A stretch of 64,000 nt of DNA from Bacillus sp. EB106-08-02-XG196 (GCF_013396335.1 NZ_JABWSY010000013.1:24671-88670), one strand, 5' to 3'. Shown: positions 1-9,741, counted from the stretch's first letter. The notes: a model not told the origin generated them from the sequence alone. A program made the numbers and translations.

Positions 1-125
1 AGAAGTAAGTCATTCTCTCCTAGAGAGAAGTAAGTCATTCTCTCCTAGAGAGAAGTAAGTCATTCTCTCCTAGAGAGAAGTAAGTCATTCTCTCCTAGAG
101 AGAAATAGTTCATTCTCTCCTAGAG
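1..125. repeat. 25-bp tandem repeat, five copies, running off the left edge
   Basis: Five head-to-tail copies of a 25-bp unit start at 1, 26, 51, 76 and 101. The first four are identical and the fifth differs at a few bases. Each unit boundary holds a perfect hairpin, TTCTCTC-CTA-GAGAGAA. On the minus strand each unit also shows AGGAGAGAATG, which looks like a ribosome binding site followed by ATG, but the implied frames close within two units. The last copy contains the stop codon and final residues of the CvpA-type gene. The array probably continues left of the window. Confidence 0.95.
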
Positions 126-674
126 AGAAGTTAAAGCAGCAGTATATTCAATCCACATACCTTTTACTTGCTCCGATAGGAATGGTGTATGATTCACAAT
201 CAAGTTCGCCATAATGGAATCATCCAAAGGTTTTTGCAAAATTTCCATTGGAACTAGCGCAGCAATATATAATAAAATAAAGATAATTAAATAGACTTCG
301 GCAAAACCAAGGATGCCGCCTGCCCAGACATTTAGTTGCTTAAGAATTGGCAGATGGGCAATAAAGTCAAGCATGGATCCAATTATTTGTAACAGAATCT
401 TTACCGCAAAGAAAATGATGACAAATGCAATGGCACGGTAAAAGGCATCCTCTAAATTACCGTTCTCACTTAATAGTTTTAGAGGAGAAGTTGTGCCAAG
501 ATTCGGATATGGAACCCATAGCGTTAGTCTCGGTGCCAGATCATCATAGTATAAATTTGCCACGATGTATGCAATAATAAAACCTGTTAAATGGACTAAC
601 TGCAAAATGAAGCCTCTTTTTAAACCGATTAAAAAACCAAAAATTAATAATATAATAATTGCTAAATCCAACAT
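120..674 (-). CDS. yshB: CvpA-family membrane protein (YshB-like)
   Basis: A 184-residue integral membrane protein with about four hydrophobic segments (roughly residues 1-20, 22-42, 80-102 and 117-142), the pattern of the CvpA/colicin V production family. Family members are tied to cell-surface or envelope functions, but the biochemical role is poorly defined. Its ATG lies three bases beyond the zapA stop, so the two are surely co-transcribed; the same zapA-yshB pair occurs in B. subtilis. The last three residues (TSL) and the TAG stop fall in the first 25-bp tandem repeat, so the C-terminus may have been reshaped by repeat expansion. Family assignment is firm; function is not known. Confidence 0.85.
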   Translation of the reverse strand: MLDLAIIILLIFGFLIGLKRGFILQLVHLTGFIIAYIVANLYYDDLAPRLTLWVPYPNLGTTSPLKLLSENGNLEDAFYRAIAFVIIFFAVKILLQIIGSMLDFIAHLPILKQLNVWAGGILGFAEVYLIIFILLYIAALVPMEILQKPLDDSIMANLIVNHTPFLSEQVKGMWIEYTAALTSL

Positions 675-677
675 GAC

Positions 678-941
678 TTATTCAGTCCTTTTCCTTTGTA
701 ATTCAGATTGAAGCACCTCTAATTGTTCCTTCATTAAAATATAATCATTGACGGCATTTAATGCTGTTAATACAGCAAGCTTACTTACATCTAAAGATGG
801 ATTCTTAGAACCAATTTCGCGCAGCTTTTTATCGACTAATGACGCGACATGTCGAACATGACTTTGGGGTTCGGTACCTAAAATAACGTATTGCTGTCCG
901 TATATATCTACGGTTGTTCTGGTTTTATCTGTATTTGACAA
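678..941 (-). CDS. zapA: cell division protein ZapA
   Basis: An 87-residue protein matching ZapA, the small cytoplasmic factor that binds FtsZ and bundles protofilaments at the division site. The N-terminal part (RTTVDIYGQQYVILG) is the typical beta-strand opening, followed by a helical region (about 30-85) expected to form the dimer/tetramer coiled coil. The start is TTG, chosen because GGAGG lies six bases upstream. It is the first gene of a two-gene unit with yshB and is divergent from rnhC, as in B. subtilis. Length agrees with the family. Confidence 0.92.
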   Translation of the reverse strand: MSNTDKTRTTVDIYGQQYVILGTEPQSHVRHVASLVDKKLREIGSKNPSLDVSKLAVLTALNAVNDYILMKEQLEVLQSELQRKRTE

Positions 942-1009
942 ATTACTGCCTCCATTCGATTCGAAGAAATCCCTATTTTATAATATAACACGAACGGATA
1001 TGTGTCGAA

Positions 1010-1136
1010 AAGAGAAAAGCAAAAGCGCCTGTTCAGCCCCGACAAGCACTGGAGGTCAAACAGGTGAAGTCGCGCTCTTTGACTTCGGCTGTTTGACCGA
1101 AGTGACCTCGAGGGGCTAGGCGCTGGAGCTAGACAG
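1010..1136. repeat. dispersed GC-rich intergenic repeat, copy 1
   Basis: This GC-rich block ends with ggggctaggcgctggagc followed by tagacag and begins with aaaagcgcctgttcagcccc. It contains an internal inverted repeat (GGTCAAACAG at about 1052 with CTGTTTGACC near 1090). The ends match copies near 10.79, 23.9 and 57.2 kb in this window. It lies between the divergent zapA and rnhC genes and encodes no plausible protein. Confidence 0.75.
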
Positions 1137-1200
1137 CAGAACAGATTGATTTGGTGTATTTTTACTTTTTTCTAGAAATTTGTCGAGGAGTGTTTTTGAA

Positions 1201-2139
1201 TTGGGAAATGTTGTTTTAAATCTAAGTATGTCTGAAATTAATAAAATGAAAAGCTATTATGAAGGTAAATTACTAGATAAAGCGCCTCCTGGCAGTGTGT
1301 TTGCTGCCAAGACTTCTGGCTCGACGATTACTGCCTATAAGTCTGGGAAAGTTTTATTCCAAGGGGGCGGCTGTGAAGCAGAAGCGAGCAGATGGGGTGT
1401 TGCAGCAGCAAAGAGCACTGCACCTTCTAAAACAAGTACTCCTAAAGGTAATGTACCGAGTGGAATCAGTCAAATGTCGGTAATTGGTTCAGATGAGGTC
1501 GGTACTGGTGACTTTTTTGGTCCAATTACTGTCGTTGCCGCATATGTACAAAAAGAGGATATTCCCCTATTAAAGGAATTAGGTGTTAGGGATTCAAAGG
1601 ATTTAAATGACGATAAAATCATTGCGATAGCAAAGGTAATCAAGGATGTAGTTCCATTTAGCCTAATGACACTAAAAAATGAAAAATACAATCAGCTTCA
1701 GCAGGCAGGTATGTCACAGGGGAAAATGAAAGCGATCCTCCATAATCAAGCTATCCTAAATGTGCTGGAGAAAATTTCACCGGTTAAACCGGAAGCGATT
1801 CTGATTGACCAATTTGTTCAGGGAAGTACCTATTTTCAGCATGTTAAAAATCAAAAAGGTGTTGCTAAGGAAAATGTTTATTTTAGCACAAAGGCAGAGG
1901 GGATCCATCTTGCCGTCGCTGCCGCATCCATCCTCGCCCGGTATGCTTTTGTTCAGTATATTGACAAGCTTAGTGATTCGGCAGGCTTTAAGATTCCAAA
2001 AGGAGCAGGAGCCCAAGTGGATGAAGCTGCAGCAAAGCTGATTTTGAAAAAAGGACGAGAGGTATTGCCACAGTTTGTAAAACTGCACTTTGCTAATACC
2101 GATAAAGCGATGAATCTGGTGAATAAAAAGAGAGGGTAA
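1201..2139 (+). CDS. rnhC: ribonuclease HIII
   Basis: RNase HIII cleaves the RNA strand of RNA-DNA hybrids, removing R-loops and primers. The protein has the N-terminal TBP-like substrate-binding domain (about residues 1-80) followed by the RNase H fold, with the catalytic opening GSDEVGTGDFFGP near residue 96. Further acidic residues lie in the DSKDL and LIDQF segments, as in the family. The start is placed at TTG 1201 because GAGGAG ends ten bases upstream; an in-frame TTG at 1180 has no ribosome binding site. This gives 312 residues, close to the B. subtilis enzyme. A 52-bp tandem array follows it. Confidence 0.93.
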   Translation: MGNVVLNLSMSEINKMKSYYEGKLLDKAPPGSVFAAKTSGSTITAYKSGKVLFQGGGCEAEASRWGVAAAKSTAPSKTSTPKGNVPSGISQMSVIGSDEVGTGDFFGPITVVAAYVQKEDIPLLKELGVRDSKDLNDDKIIAIAKVIKDVVPFSLMTLKNEKYNQLQQAGMSQGKMKAILHNQAILNVLEKISPVKPEAILIDQFVQGSTYFQHVKNQKGVAKENVYFSTKAEGIHLAVAAASILARYAFVQYIDKLSDSAGFKIPKGAGAQVDEAAAKLILKKGREVLPQFVKLHFANTDKAMNLVNKKRG

Positions 2140-2179
2140 CGTAATGATCTTTCATGTGACCACATTTTATGCGGGCTTA

Positions 2180-2895
2180 GGTCAGTCAAGGCTATCTGCA
2201 ATGACCCAGGCTTTTTATGAATACCTTTCGGTCACTTCAGACTACCTGCATTGACCCAAATAATTTTTATGAATGTTTTCGGTCACTCCAGGCTACCTGC
2301 ATTGACCCAAATGCTTTTTATGAATGCCTTTCGGTCACTCCAGGCTACCTGCATTGACCCAAATGCTTTTCATGAATGCTTTTCGGTCACTCCAGACTAC
2401 CTGCATTGACCCAAATGCTTTTCATGAATGCTTCTCGGTCACTCCAGACTACCTGCATTGACCCAAATGCTTTTCATGCATGCTTCTCGGTCACTCCAGA
2501 CTACCTGCATTGACCCAAATGCTTTTCATGCATGCCTTTCGGTCACTCCAGGCTACCTGCATTGACCCAAATGCTTTTCATGCATGCCTTTCGGTCTCTC
2601 CAGACTTCCTGCATTGACCCAAATGCTTTTCATGCATGCCTTTCGGTCTTTTCAGACTACCTGCATTGACCCAAATGTTTTTCATGCATGCTTTTCGGTC
2701 ACTCCAGACTACCTGCATTGTCCCAAATGCTTTTCATGAATACTTTTCAGTCACTCCAGACTACCTGCATTGACTCAAATGCTTTTCATGAATGCCTCTC
2801 GGTCACTCCAGACTACCTGTATTGACCCAAATGCTTTTATGAATGCTTTTCGGTCACTCCAGGCTACCTGCCTAGACCCAAATTTCATTTTTTTA
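2180..2895. repeat. 52-bp tandem repeat array, about 14 copies
   Basis: Copies begin at 2180, 2230, 2281, 2333, 2385, 2437, 2489, 2541, 2593, 2645, 2697, 2749, 2801 and 2852. Most are exactly 52 bp, with point differences only. Each unit holds GGTCA, then 17 bases, then TGACC (an inverted pair), plus a 9-bp direct repeat ATGCTTTTC either side of ATGA. There are no unique spacers, so this is not a CRISPR array. The unit length is not a multiple of three and stops occur on both strands, so it is not coding. It fills the gap between rnhC and pheT. Confidence 0.96.
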
Positions 2896-2912
2896 AACTA
2901 ACAGCCTGCATA

Positions 2913-2951
2913 AAAAAATGACCTAGTTGATTACTTACTAGGTCATTTTTT
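2913..2951 (-). terminator. terminator of pheST
   Basis: A 12-bp stem (AAATGACCTAGT pairing with ACTAGGTCATTT) with a nine-base loop is followed on the minus strand by a T run, directly after the pheT stop. It is also a plausible plus-strand terminator. Confidence 0.85.
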
Positions 2952-2962
2952 CTTAACTATTT

Positions 2963-5377
2963 TTATCCTCTCAATACTGCTCCAGCTTTTTCTTTTAAAG
3001 CTTCGAGTACTTGGGTGTGGACTTTTGTTACTTCTTCATCTGTTAATGTGCGTTCTGGATCCATGTATTTCAATGAATACGCAATGGATTTTTTGCCTTC
3101 TTCCATACGTTCACCTTCGTATAGGTCAAAGACATTTACCTCTTTTAGAAGCTTGCCACCGGCAGTTTGGATAATGTCCTTTAATACTCCAGCGACAGTG
3201 TCTTTATCCACGACAAGTGCAATGTCTCTTGTAATCGATGGGAAACGTGGAATTCCTGAGTATCTTAGCGGTGCAGTGGCTTCTTCTAGGATAGCCTTTA
3301 ATGATAACTCAAACACATAGGTGTCTTTTAAATCTAGTTCTTTTTGCATGGTTGGGTGCACTTGGCCGACGAAGCCGATTCTCTCACCATTTAAGTGAAT
3401 TTCAGCCGTACGTCCAGGGTGCATGTTATCCACTTTAGCTTGCACATATGTGACACTTTCAGTAAGGCCAAGTTTGGCAAACAATCCTTCTAAAATACCT
3501 TTTAATACATAGAAGTCAACTGCCTTTTTCTCCCCCTGCCAAGAATGGCTGTGCCAAAGACCAGTAATCGCGCCTGCTAAATGCTCCTGCTCTTCAGGTA
3601 GAACTTCATTTCCATTGGCTAAGAATACTGCACCTGTTTCATAAACAGCGAGGCTGTCGTTTTGACGGGCACTATTGTATTTTAAAACTTCCAACAGCTG
3701 CGGCATGATGCTTAAGCGTAAAATACTGCGGTCTTCGCTCATCGGCATGGCCAGACGTATGAAGTCGCGCTTCTCAAGTGCGAATTGGGCAGCCTTTTCT
3801 TGACTTGTTAATGAATAAGTAACTGCCTGGTACAAGCCAGCACCTTCTAAATATTGGCGGACAATGCGGCGTTTTTCCTGATAGTTAGATAATTTACCTG
3901 GTGTTGCTGAACCGATTGGCAATGTTTTAGGAATGTTATCGTAGCCGTAAAGACGCGCCACTTCTTCAATTAAGTCTTCCTCAATTTTGATGTCACCGCG
4001 GCGTGTTGGAGCTGTAACCGTAATCGTTTCATCCTCACTGGTTACCGCAAATTGAAGGCGTTCGAAAATGGCTTCAACCTCTGACACAGTCAAGTTTGTG
4101 CCGATGACACTATTTATTTTTTCCAAAGTAATTGAAACTACTGCTGGTTCAATGGTAAGTGTATCAACCTCCGAAGCACCTTCTAATACTTCGCCGCCAG
4201 CGTATTTTGACATCAAATAAGCAGCACGCTCACCCGCTGCTCGAACGCGGTTTGGATCGACACCCTTTTCGAAACGAGCGCTAGCTTCACTTCTTAACCC
4301 GTGGTCTTTCGATGCTTTTCTTACAGTTCCTCCTGTAAAATAAGCCGCCTCTAACAATACGGTTGTTGTATCTGAAGTAACCTCTGAATTAGCTCCGCCC
4401 ATAACGCCGGCTAATGCAACTGGTTCGGTTCCATTTGTAATGACTAAATGGTCAGAAGTTAACGTACGTTCTGCATCATCTAGCGTTATAAACTTTTCAC
4501 CATCTTTTGCACGGCGAACAAGGATTTCTTTTGAACCTAAGCGATCATAATCAAATGCATGCAGCGGCTGGCCATACTCTAATAAAATGTAGTTGGTAAT
4601 ATCGACGACATTGTTATGTGGACGAATTCCAGCAGACATAAGTCTTGTTTGCATCCATAGCGGCGCTGGTCCGATTTTTACATTTTTAATCACTTTTGCC
4701 GCATATAAAGGATTATCCTCATTTGCGTCTACTTTTACGGTAATATAATCAGTAGCTTTTTCATTCACTGGCTGAAGGTCGATTTCTGGAAGCTTTACAT
4801 CTCTGCCAAGAATTGCAGCGACTTCATAAGCTACACCTAGCATGCTCAAGCAATCCGCGCGGTTTGGTGTCAGGCCAAGCTCAAGAACTTCATCATCACG
4901 GTTTAATAACGCTAGCGCATCAGTTCCAACTTCAGCATCCTGAGGAAAAACAAAAATCCCTTCAGAATATTCCTTTGGTACAATTTTCGCTTCCATACCA
5001 AGTTCAGTTAAGGAACAAATCATTCCATTAGACTCTTCACCACGAAGCTTTGCTCGTTTGATTTTAAAATTACCTGGTAGTACTGCACCAACCGTTGCCA
5101 CTGCTACTTTCTGCCCTTGAGCGACATTTGGTGCGCCGCAGATGATTTGAACAGGTTCGCCCTGACCAATATCCACTTGGCATTTGCTTAATTTATCCGC
5201 ATTTGGATGCTGTACACGCTCAACCACGTGACCAACGACTACTCCTGTAATTCCTTCGTTAAGGACCTCAACGCCCTCAACCTCAATCCCGCTTTTTGTA
5301 ATTTTTTCAGCTAACTCGTCAGCCGACACTCCGGATAAATCTACATAATCCTGGAGCCATTTATATGAAACAAACAT
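2963..5377 (-). CDS. pheT: phenylalanine--tRNA ligase beta subunit
   Basis: The 804-residue beta subunit of the alpha2-beta2 synthetase that charges tRNA-Phe. Visible domains are an N-terminal OB-fold tRNA-binding domain (about 40-150, with [15 protein letters not shown]), the B3/B4 editing region (about 210-390), the B5 domain (about 405-480, ending near [16 protein letters not shown]) and the C-terminal anticodon-binding ferredoxin-like domain (about 710-804, beginning [13 protein letters not shown]). PNRADCLSM is a well-conserved motif. It lies 15 bp downstream of pheS, is co-transcribed with it and is controlled by the T-box leader. Length is normal for Bacillus. Confidence 0.97.
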   Translation of the reverse strand: MFVSYKWLQDYVDLSGVSADELAEKITKSGIEVEGVEVLNEGITGVVVGHVVERVQHPNADKLSKCQVDIGQGEPVQIICGAPNVAQGQKVAVATVGAVLPGNFKIKRAKLRGEESNGMICSLTELGMEAKIVPKEYSEGIFVFPQDAEVGTDALALLNRDDEVLELGLTPNRADCLSMLGVAYEVAAILGRDVKLPEIDLQPVNEKATDYITVKVDANEDNPLYAAKVIKNVKIGPAPLWMQTRLMSAGIRPHNNVVDITNYILLEYGQPLHAFDYDRLGSKEILVRRAKDGEKFITLDDAERTLTSDHLVITNGTEPVALAGVMGGANSEVTSDTTTVLLEAAYFTGGTVRKASKDHGLRSEASARFEKGVDPNRVRAAGERAAYLMSKYAGGEVLEGASEVDTLTIEPAVVSITLEKINSVIGTNLTVSEVEAIFERLQFAVTSEDETITVTAPTRRGDIKIEEDLIEEVARLYGYDNIPKTLPIGSATPGKLSNYQEKRRIVRQYLEGAGLYQAVTYSLTSQEKAAQFALEKRDFIRLAMPMSEDRSILRLSIMPQLLEVLKYNSARQNDSLAVYETGAVFLANGNEVLPEEQEHLAGAITGLWHSHSWQGEKKAVDFYVLKGILEGLFAKLGLTESVTYVQAKVDNMHPGRTAEIHLNGERIGFVGQVHPTMQKELDLKDTYVFELSLKAILEEATAPLRYSGIPRFPSITRDIALVVDKDTVAGVLKDIIQTAGGKLLKEVNVFDLYEGERMEEGKKSIAYSLKYMDPERTLTDEEVTKVHTQVLEALKEKAGAVLRG

Positions 5378-5392
5378 TTTTAAACTCCTCCC

Positions 5393-6430
5393 TTATTCAT
5401 GCTTTGAAAACTGTTTTAAGAAACGTACATCGTTAGTGTAGAAATGACGAATATCATCGACACCGTATTTCAACATCGCAATTCGCTCTGGACCCATACC
5501 GAATGCAAATCCTGTGTATTTTTTAGAATCGTAGCCAGCCATTTCAAGAACATTTGGATGAACCATTCCTGCTCCAAGAATTTCAATCCAGCCTGTTTTC
5601 TTACAAACATTACAACCGTGTCCACCGCAAATCATACAAGAAATGTCCATTTCAACAGATGGTTCGGTGAATGGGAAGAAACTTGGACGCAATCTGATTT
5701 CTCTGTCATCGCCGAACATTTTTTTCGCAAAAACCTCTAATGTTCCCTTTAGGTCACTCATGCGGATATTCTCGCCGACCACAAGGCCTTCAATTTGCAT
5801 GAACTGGTGGGAGTGCGTCGCATCATCATTATCACGGCGATATACTTTACCCGGACAGATAATTTTAATAGGACCTTTACCCTGATTCTTTTCCATAGTC
5901 CGAGCTTGAACGGGTGATGTATGTGTGCGAAGTAAAATTTCATCTGTAATATAGAAGGAATCCTGCATATCGCGGGCAGGGTGACCCTTCGGTAAATTTA
6001 ATGCTTCAAAGTTATAATAATCCTGCTCTACTTCAGGACCTTCCGCCACCTGATACCCCATACCAATAAATAAATCTTCTATTTCTTCAATGATTCTTGT
6101 TAATGGATGGTGGTTTCCAACCAGAACCGGTCTTCCTGGCAGTGTAACATCAATCGATTCAGAAGCTAGTTTTTCTAATACTGCAGCTTCTTCTAAACCT
6201 TTCTGTTTTGCCTCTAAAGTGGTAGCTATGGCTTCACGAACCTCATTTGCAAGTGCTCCCATCATTGGGCGCTCCTCTGCTGAAAGCTTACCCATTCCAC
6301 GCAGCACTTCCGTGATAGGACCTTTTTTTCCTAAATAGGCAACACGGATGTCATTCAATTCTTTTAAGCTTGAAGACCGTTCAATACTTTGAATAGCTTC
6401 CTGCTGCAATTCCTTTAATCGTTCTTGCAT
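5393..6430 (-). CDS. pheS: phenylalanine--tRNA ligase alpha subunit
   Basis: The 345-residue catalytic alpha subunit of PheRS. After an N-terminal coiled coil (about 1-85) comes the class II synthetase core: motif 2 around [19 protein letters not shown], the substrate-pocket segment [12 protein letters not shown], and motif 3 [15 protein letters not shown] near the C-terminus. A cysteine cluster [12 protein letters not shown] (about 275-286) is also typical of bacterial PheS. The ATG has a GGAGG site. The gene is preceded by a phenylalanine T-box and followed by pheT. Confidence 0.97.
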   Translation of the reverse strand: MQERLKELQQEAIQSIERSSSLKELNDIRVAYLGKKGPITEVLRGMGKLSAEERPMMGALANEVREAIATTLEAKQKGLEEAAVLEKLASESIDVTLPGRPVLVGNHHPLTRIIEEIEDLFIGMGYQVAEGPEVEQDYYNFEALNLPKGHPARDMQDSFYITDEILLRTHTSPVQARTMEKNQGKGPIKIICPGKVYRRDNDDATHSHQFMQIEGLVVGENIRMSDLKGTLEVFAKKMFGDDREIRLRPSFFPFTEPSVEMDISCMICGGHGCNVCKKTGWIEILGAGMVHPNVLEMAGYDSKKYTGFAFGMGPERIAMLKYGVDDIRHFYTNDVRFLKQFSKHE

Positions 6431-6477
6431 TTGGAATTCCTCCTTTAATTTTCGATAATTTCCGAGTAGTGCCTGTC

Positions 6478-6745
6478 ACCAAAAACAAAAAAACCCCATC
6501 CCTGGAAAGGGACGAGGTTTATAGTCGCGGTACCACCCTTGTAAACACGGTATGTATAAAAACATTGTGTTCGCTTCATTCGGATAACGGCTAGGCCGGT
6601 GCATCTTTACACGAAATAATCGTGGTCCCGATGCCAACTCAGGAGGTGAACTTCTCCTATCCTTCCCATAAAAGTGCTTTCAGTCACGGCACTTTCTCCC
6701 TAAATGGTCGCTGATAAGATACTTTTCTCCGTCATCGTCTTTTGT
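6478..6745 (-). promoter_or_regulatory. T-box leader of pheST
   Basis: On the minus strand the T-box core AAGGGTGGTACCGCG (6526-6540) precedes a terminator hairpin (AACCTCGTCCCT pairing imperfectly with AGGGATGGGGTT, then T7) at about 6487-6520. Upstream lie the AGGGAGAAAG-type stem I elements and a TTC triplet at 6648-6650, in a position suited to a Phe specifier. Uncharged tRNA-Phe is expected to stabilise the antiterminator and allow pheST expression. The assignment rests on the highly conserved T-box core; the exact specifier is inferred. Together with the pheS upstream bases this fills the pheS-ysgA gap. Confidence 0.93.
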
Positions 6746-6805
6746 ATTTTTCAATAATGTAAATTATTATATAATACTTTACTTGATGATTCAAACTAGT
6801 ATCGT

Positions 6806-7555
6806 CTATTTTTTTAAAAAATATAACAGGATGCCTGTTGCTACCGCGACATTGAGTGATTCACTTTTGCCGTAGATGGGAATATACAGGTTTGCTGACG
6901 TTTTTTCAAGCAGCTCTTTGTTAACCCCGCTGCCTTCATTGCCAACAAGCAGTGCAAAGGTATCATCTGTTGAAATATCAGTATATGCAGAAGCCCCTTC
7001 AAGTGCTGTACCATAAACAGAAATATTTTTTGTTTTCAACTCTTCGACCCACTCATCGAGATCTCCTCTTAAGATAGGCAGGTGGAAATGACTGCCTTGC
7101 GCCGAGCGAAGTACCTTTGAATTATAAACATCCACGCTTCCCTTTCCTACGACTACTGCGTCAATGCCAGCTGCGTCAGCCGTTCGAATCATCGTACCTA
7201 GATTTCCTGGATCTTGTACTGCATCAATTAGCAGATACGTCTTTGCATTTGGTACTTCTAACTGAACCTGACGGCAAACAGCATAAATCCCCTGAGGTGC
7301 CTCCGTGTCAGATAATGAATTTGAAATCTCTTCAGTAACTAGGGTGACCGGTACTTCTCCGGAATCCCAGCGCGGCGGCAGACCTGTCTTATCAGAAACG
7401 ACAATTTCGATTACACTCTCATGTTGTTTTAATGCTTCTTCGACTAAATGGAAGCCCTCGACTAAAAAGGTTCCGGATTTATCCCGCTCCTTTTTCGTTA
7501 ACAGCTTTTTCCATTGTTTTACTTTAGGGTTTTGTATGGATTCAATATGCTTCAA
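6806..7555 (-). CDS. ysgA: TrmH/SpoU-family RNA 2'-O-methyltransferase (YsgA-like)
   Basis: A 249-residue SpoU-type methyltransferase that transfers methyl from SAM to a ribose 2'-OH, probably in 23S rRNA. The N-terminal substrate-binding domain (about 1-95) opens with [15 protein letters not shown]. The trefoil-knot SPOUT domain shows all three motifs: [13 protein letters not shown] (about 117-129), [10 protein letters not shown] (about 202-211) and [15 protein letters not shown] (about 226-240). The TTG start is supported by GAGGAG seven bases upstream. It follows the pheS T-box, as in B. subtilis. The exact modified nucleotide cannot be read from the sequence. Confidence 0.9.
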   Translation of the reverse strand: MKHIESIQNPKVKQWKKLLTKKERDKSGTFLVEGFHLVEEALKQHESVIEIVVSDKTGLPPRWDSGEVPVTLVTEEISNSLSDTEAPQGIYAVCRQVQLEVPNAKTYLLIDAVQDPGNLGTMIRTADAAGIDAVVVGKGSVDVYNSKVLRSAQGSHFHLPILRGDLDEWVEELKTKNISVYGTALEGASAYTDISTDDTFALLVGNEGSGVNKELLEKTSANLYIPIYGKSESLNVAVATGILLYFLKK

Positions 7556-7666
7556 GTTTGTGCTCCTCTAGTGTTTTTTCTCATTATATCCCAAAAAAAA
7601 TACATAATAAAATCAAATATAGAAATCATATTAAAGAAATGTATGATGAAAAAGGAGTGTGTGATG

Positions 7667-7873
7667 ATGAATTTAAATTTGCGAAATGCTATTATTCACA
7701 ATGTTACTGGTAACTCACAAGATCAATTAGAAGATACAATTGTTGATGCCATTCAAAATGGTGAAGAAAAAATGCTCCCAGGCTTAGGTGTGTTATTTGA
7801 AGTGATTTGGAAAAACTCTTCTGAGGATGATAAGAAAGAAATGCTTTCAACACTTGAAAATGGTTTAAAGTGA
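7667..7873 (+). CDS. sspI: small acid-soluble spore protein SspI
   Basis: A protein of about 68 residues closely resembling the minor spore protein SspI, including the diagnostic [16 protein letters not shown] segment. It is made in the forespore and packaged in the dormant spore; its role is not defined beyond that. There are tandem ATGs at 7664 and 7667. The second is preferred because AAGGAG then sits nine bases upstream and the product aligns with the MDLNLRH start of B. subtilis SspI. It is a single-gene unit closed by a strong terminator. A sigma-G promoter is expected, but I could not identify one with confidence. Confidence 0.93.
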   Translation: MNLNLRNAIIHNVTGNSQDQLEDTIVDAIQNGEEKMLPGLGVLFEVIWKNSSEDDKKEMLSTLENGLK

Positions 7874-7886
7874 TTAAGTATTTGCT

Positions 7887-7917
7887 GCTGCCGATTCGAA
7901 CTCGGCAGCTATTTTTA
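7887..7917 (+). terminator. terminator of sspI
   Basis: The stem GCTGCCGA-(7 nt)-TCGGCAGC is followed by TATTTTTAT, 13 bases after the sspI stop. Confidence 0.9.
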
Positions 7918-7922
7918 TGCTT

Positions 7923-8000
7923 ATCCGCCAGTATTTCTTGCCATCCGCCAGTATTTCACGCTATCCGCAAGTATTCTCCGCTATCCGCAAGTATCGTACT
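7923..8000. repeat. 20-bp tandem repeat, four copies
   Basis: Four near-identical units of the form ATCCGCCAGTATTTC plus five bases start at 7923, 7943, 7963 and 7983. Copies 1-2 have ATCCGCCAG and copies 3-4 have ATCCGCAAG. The array lies between the sspI terminator and the ysdC terminator and has no coding potential. Confidence 0.88.
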
Positions 8001-8030
8001 AAAAAAAATCCCCGACATAATATCGAGGAC
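8001..8030 (-). terminator. terminator of ysdC
   Basis: On the minus strand TCCTCGA-(7 nt)-TCGGGGA is followed by eight T residues, just past the ysdC stop. Confidence 0.8.
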
Positions 8031-8038
8031 AGCACACT

Positions 8039-9124
8039 TTATTCGTACGTAATTTTATCAACCGTATCACGGTCTAGTCGCTTGATGACTTCAACAATCA
8101 GTTTAACAGCATTTTCGTAGTCATCACGGTGCAGCATTGCCGCATGTGAATGGATATATCGTGTTGCGATGGTAATCGCTAACGATGGAACACCATTATG
8201 AGAGAGATGGATCGGACCAGCGTCAGTACCTCCACCAGGAATGGCATCAAATTGATACGGGATATTCAATTCATCTGCTAAATTGGTGATAAAGTCGCGC
8301 AAGCCTTTATGTGCCACAAGGGTTGCGTCGTATAAAATAATTTGTGGACCATTTCCCATTTTGCTCATGGCTTCTTTTTCAGAAATTCCAGGTGTATCAC
8401 CTGCAATACCAACATCTACAGCAATACCGATATCAGGATTAATTTTCTCAGCAGAAGTTTTCGCACCACGAGCGCCAATCTCTTCTTGAGTTGTTCCGAG
8501 ACCATAAACCTCGTTGGGATGGTCGGTACCTTTTAATTGCTTCAATACATCAATCGCAATCGCGCAGCCAATTCGATTATCCCACGCTTTTGCCAAAAGC
8601 ATTTTTTCATTATTCATCACCGTAAATTCAAAATAGGGAACAGCCATATCTCCTGGGAGAACTCCCCATTCCATTGCTTCTTCACGGCTTGATGCCCCGA
8701 TATCAATAAACATATCTTTTATTTCTACTGGCTTCTTACGAGCTTCTACTGATAAAATGTGCGGAGGCTTGGACCCGATGACACCAATGATATCCCCTTT
8801 TTTTGTAACGATCGTTACGCGCTGTGCCAGCATGACCTGTGACCACCAGCCGCCAACTGTTTGAAAACGAAGGAAGCCTTTATCATCAATTTGGGTAATC
8901 ATAAACCCAACTTCGTCTAAGTGGCCGGCAACAATAATTTTCGGACCGCCCTCTTTCCCAACCTTCTTAGCAATCAGACTGCCAAGTCCGTCAGTTGTTA
9001 CTTCATCCGCATATGGAGCTATGTATTTCGTCATTACATCGCGAACTTCCCTCTCGTTACCGGGAATTCCTTTGGCGTCGGTCAAATCCTTTAACATCGT
9101 TAAAGTTTCATCTAATTTAGCCAT
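8039..9124 (-). CDS. ysdC: M42-family glutamyl/leucyl aminopeptidase-type metallopeptidase
   Basis: A 361-residue cytoplasmic di-metal aminopeptidase of family M42, related to thermophilic tetrahedral peptidases and to FrvX/YsdC. The metal-binding and catalytic pattern is visible: [10 protein letters not shown] (about 66-75), [10 protein letters not shown] (about 181-190), [11 protein letters not shown] (about 212-222, with the catalytic Glu pair), and [12 protein letters not shown] (about 297-308). A PDZ-like inserted dimerisation domain occupies about 75-170. It probably trims peptides; the substrate is not defined by sequence. It stands in the conserved ysdABC neighbourhood. Confidence 0.9.
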   Translation of the reverse strand: MAKLDETLTMLKDLTDAKGIPGNEREVRDVMTKYIAPYADEVTTDGLGSLIAKKVGKEGGPKIIVAGHLDEVGFMITQIDDKGFLRFQTVGGWWSQVMLAQRVTIVTKKGDIIGVIGSKPPHILSVEARKKPVEIKDMFIDIGASSREEAMEWGVLPGDMAVPYFEFTVMNNEKMLLAKAWDNRIGCAIAIDVLKQLKGTDHPNEVYGLGTTQEEIGARGAKTSAEKINPDIGIAVDVGIAGDTPGISEKEAMSKMGNGPQIILYDATLVAHKGLRDFITNLADELNIPYQFDAIPGGGTDAGPIHLSHNGVPSLAITIATRYIHSHAAMLHRDDYENAVKLIVEVIKRLDRDTVDKITYE

Positions 9125-9176
9125 TATTTCGCCCCCTTATATGTATGTTCGAACATCATTATACAATAATTTTCAG

Positions 9177-9668
9177 CTAATAGTTATTCTGCTGTCTTTG
9201 ATAATTTACTTCATTTTTCGTAAAATATGCCTTTTCCATTTCTTCATAGCTTATTCCCAGCAGTGCACCCAGCTGTAAATAAGATTGAAGCAATGATTTG
9301 AAATCAAGGTCGTTTTTGCTGTTTTTAAAATCATTTATTTTTTCATAAATGAAAAGAAATTGGTCTGAGACATTTAAAGCAGTTGGTTCTGTTTGAATAG
9401 AGTACTGAAGTTTCTCAAACCCGCATTCAATGCCAAGTGACAAGATGAAATGGACTCCATCGACAAACTCCTCAAGTACCACACTTTTTTCCGATGATGG
9501 TTTCACACTCCAAAACTTGAAGCAGCGGGTTTCATTCGCTAATTCCCCAAGTTCCACAAGCAATGCGAGTACCTTCCTGTTAAATAAATCTTCATCCTGC
9601 AGGCCATGTTTTTCTTCAATGTGCTGATCCAGTGCTTGCTGCATGTTAAATAATTTTTCTAGCTGCAT
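9177..9668 (-). CDS. dimeric dUTPase (dUTPase-2/MazG-like fold)
   Basis: A protein of about 163 residues belonging to the all-alpha dUTP pyrophosphatase superfamily, which hydrolyses dUTP to dUMP and keeps uracil out of DNA. The metal-binding helix pattern ELGELANE (about 47-54) and the later EEFVDGVHF (about 72-80) supply the Glu/Asp ligands. The ATG at 9668 is preferred over an in-frame GTG at 9680 because the AGGGAG site abuts the GTG. The gene is absent from this position in B. subtilis as I recall it, though found in many relatives. Family confidence is good; substrate is inferred. Confidence 0.82.
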   Translation of the reverse strand: MQLEKLFNMQQALDQHIEEKHGLQDEDLFNRKVLALLVELGELANETRCFKFWSVKPSSEKSVVLEEFVDGVHFILSLGIECGFEKLQYSIQTEPTALNVSDQFLFIYEKINDFKNSKNDLDFKSLLQSYLQLGALLGISYEEMEKAYFTKNEVNYQRQQNNY

Positions 9669-9715
9669 TTTATTGAACACTCCCTTTGCAAAATTATATC
9701 AAATTGTGGATAGAA

Positions 9716-9741
9716 TGAAACCTTTCAGTTTCCAATTCGTA
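9716..9741 (+). promoter_or_regulatory. sigma-W promoter of ysdB
   Basis: TGAAAC at 9716-9721, a 16-bp spacer and CGTA at 9738-9741 match the sigma-W consensus exactly. ysdB belongs to the sigma-W regulon in B. subtilis, so context and motif agree. The start codon lies about 30 bases downstream. Confidence 0.9.

Noticed and set aside
2180..2895. CRISPR array
   Set aside because: The whole 52-bp unit repeats with only point changes; there are no unique spacers and no cas genes nearby.
7580..7650. Sigma-G promoter for sspI
   Set aside because: CATATTA resembles a -10, but no -35 at correct spacing was convincing.
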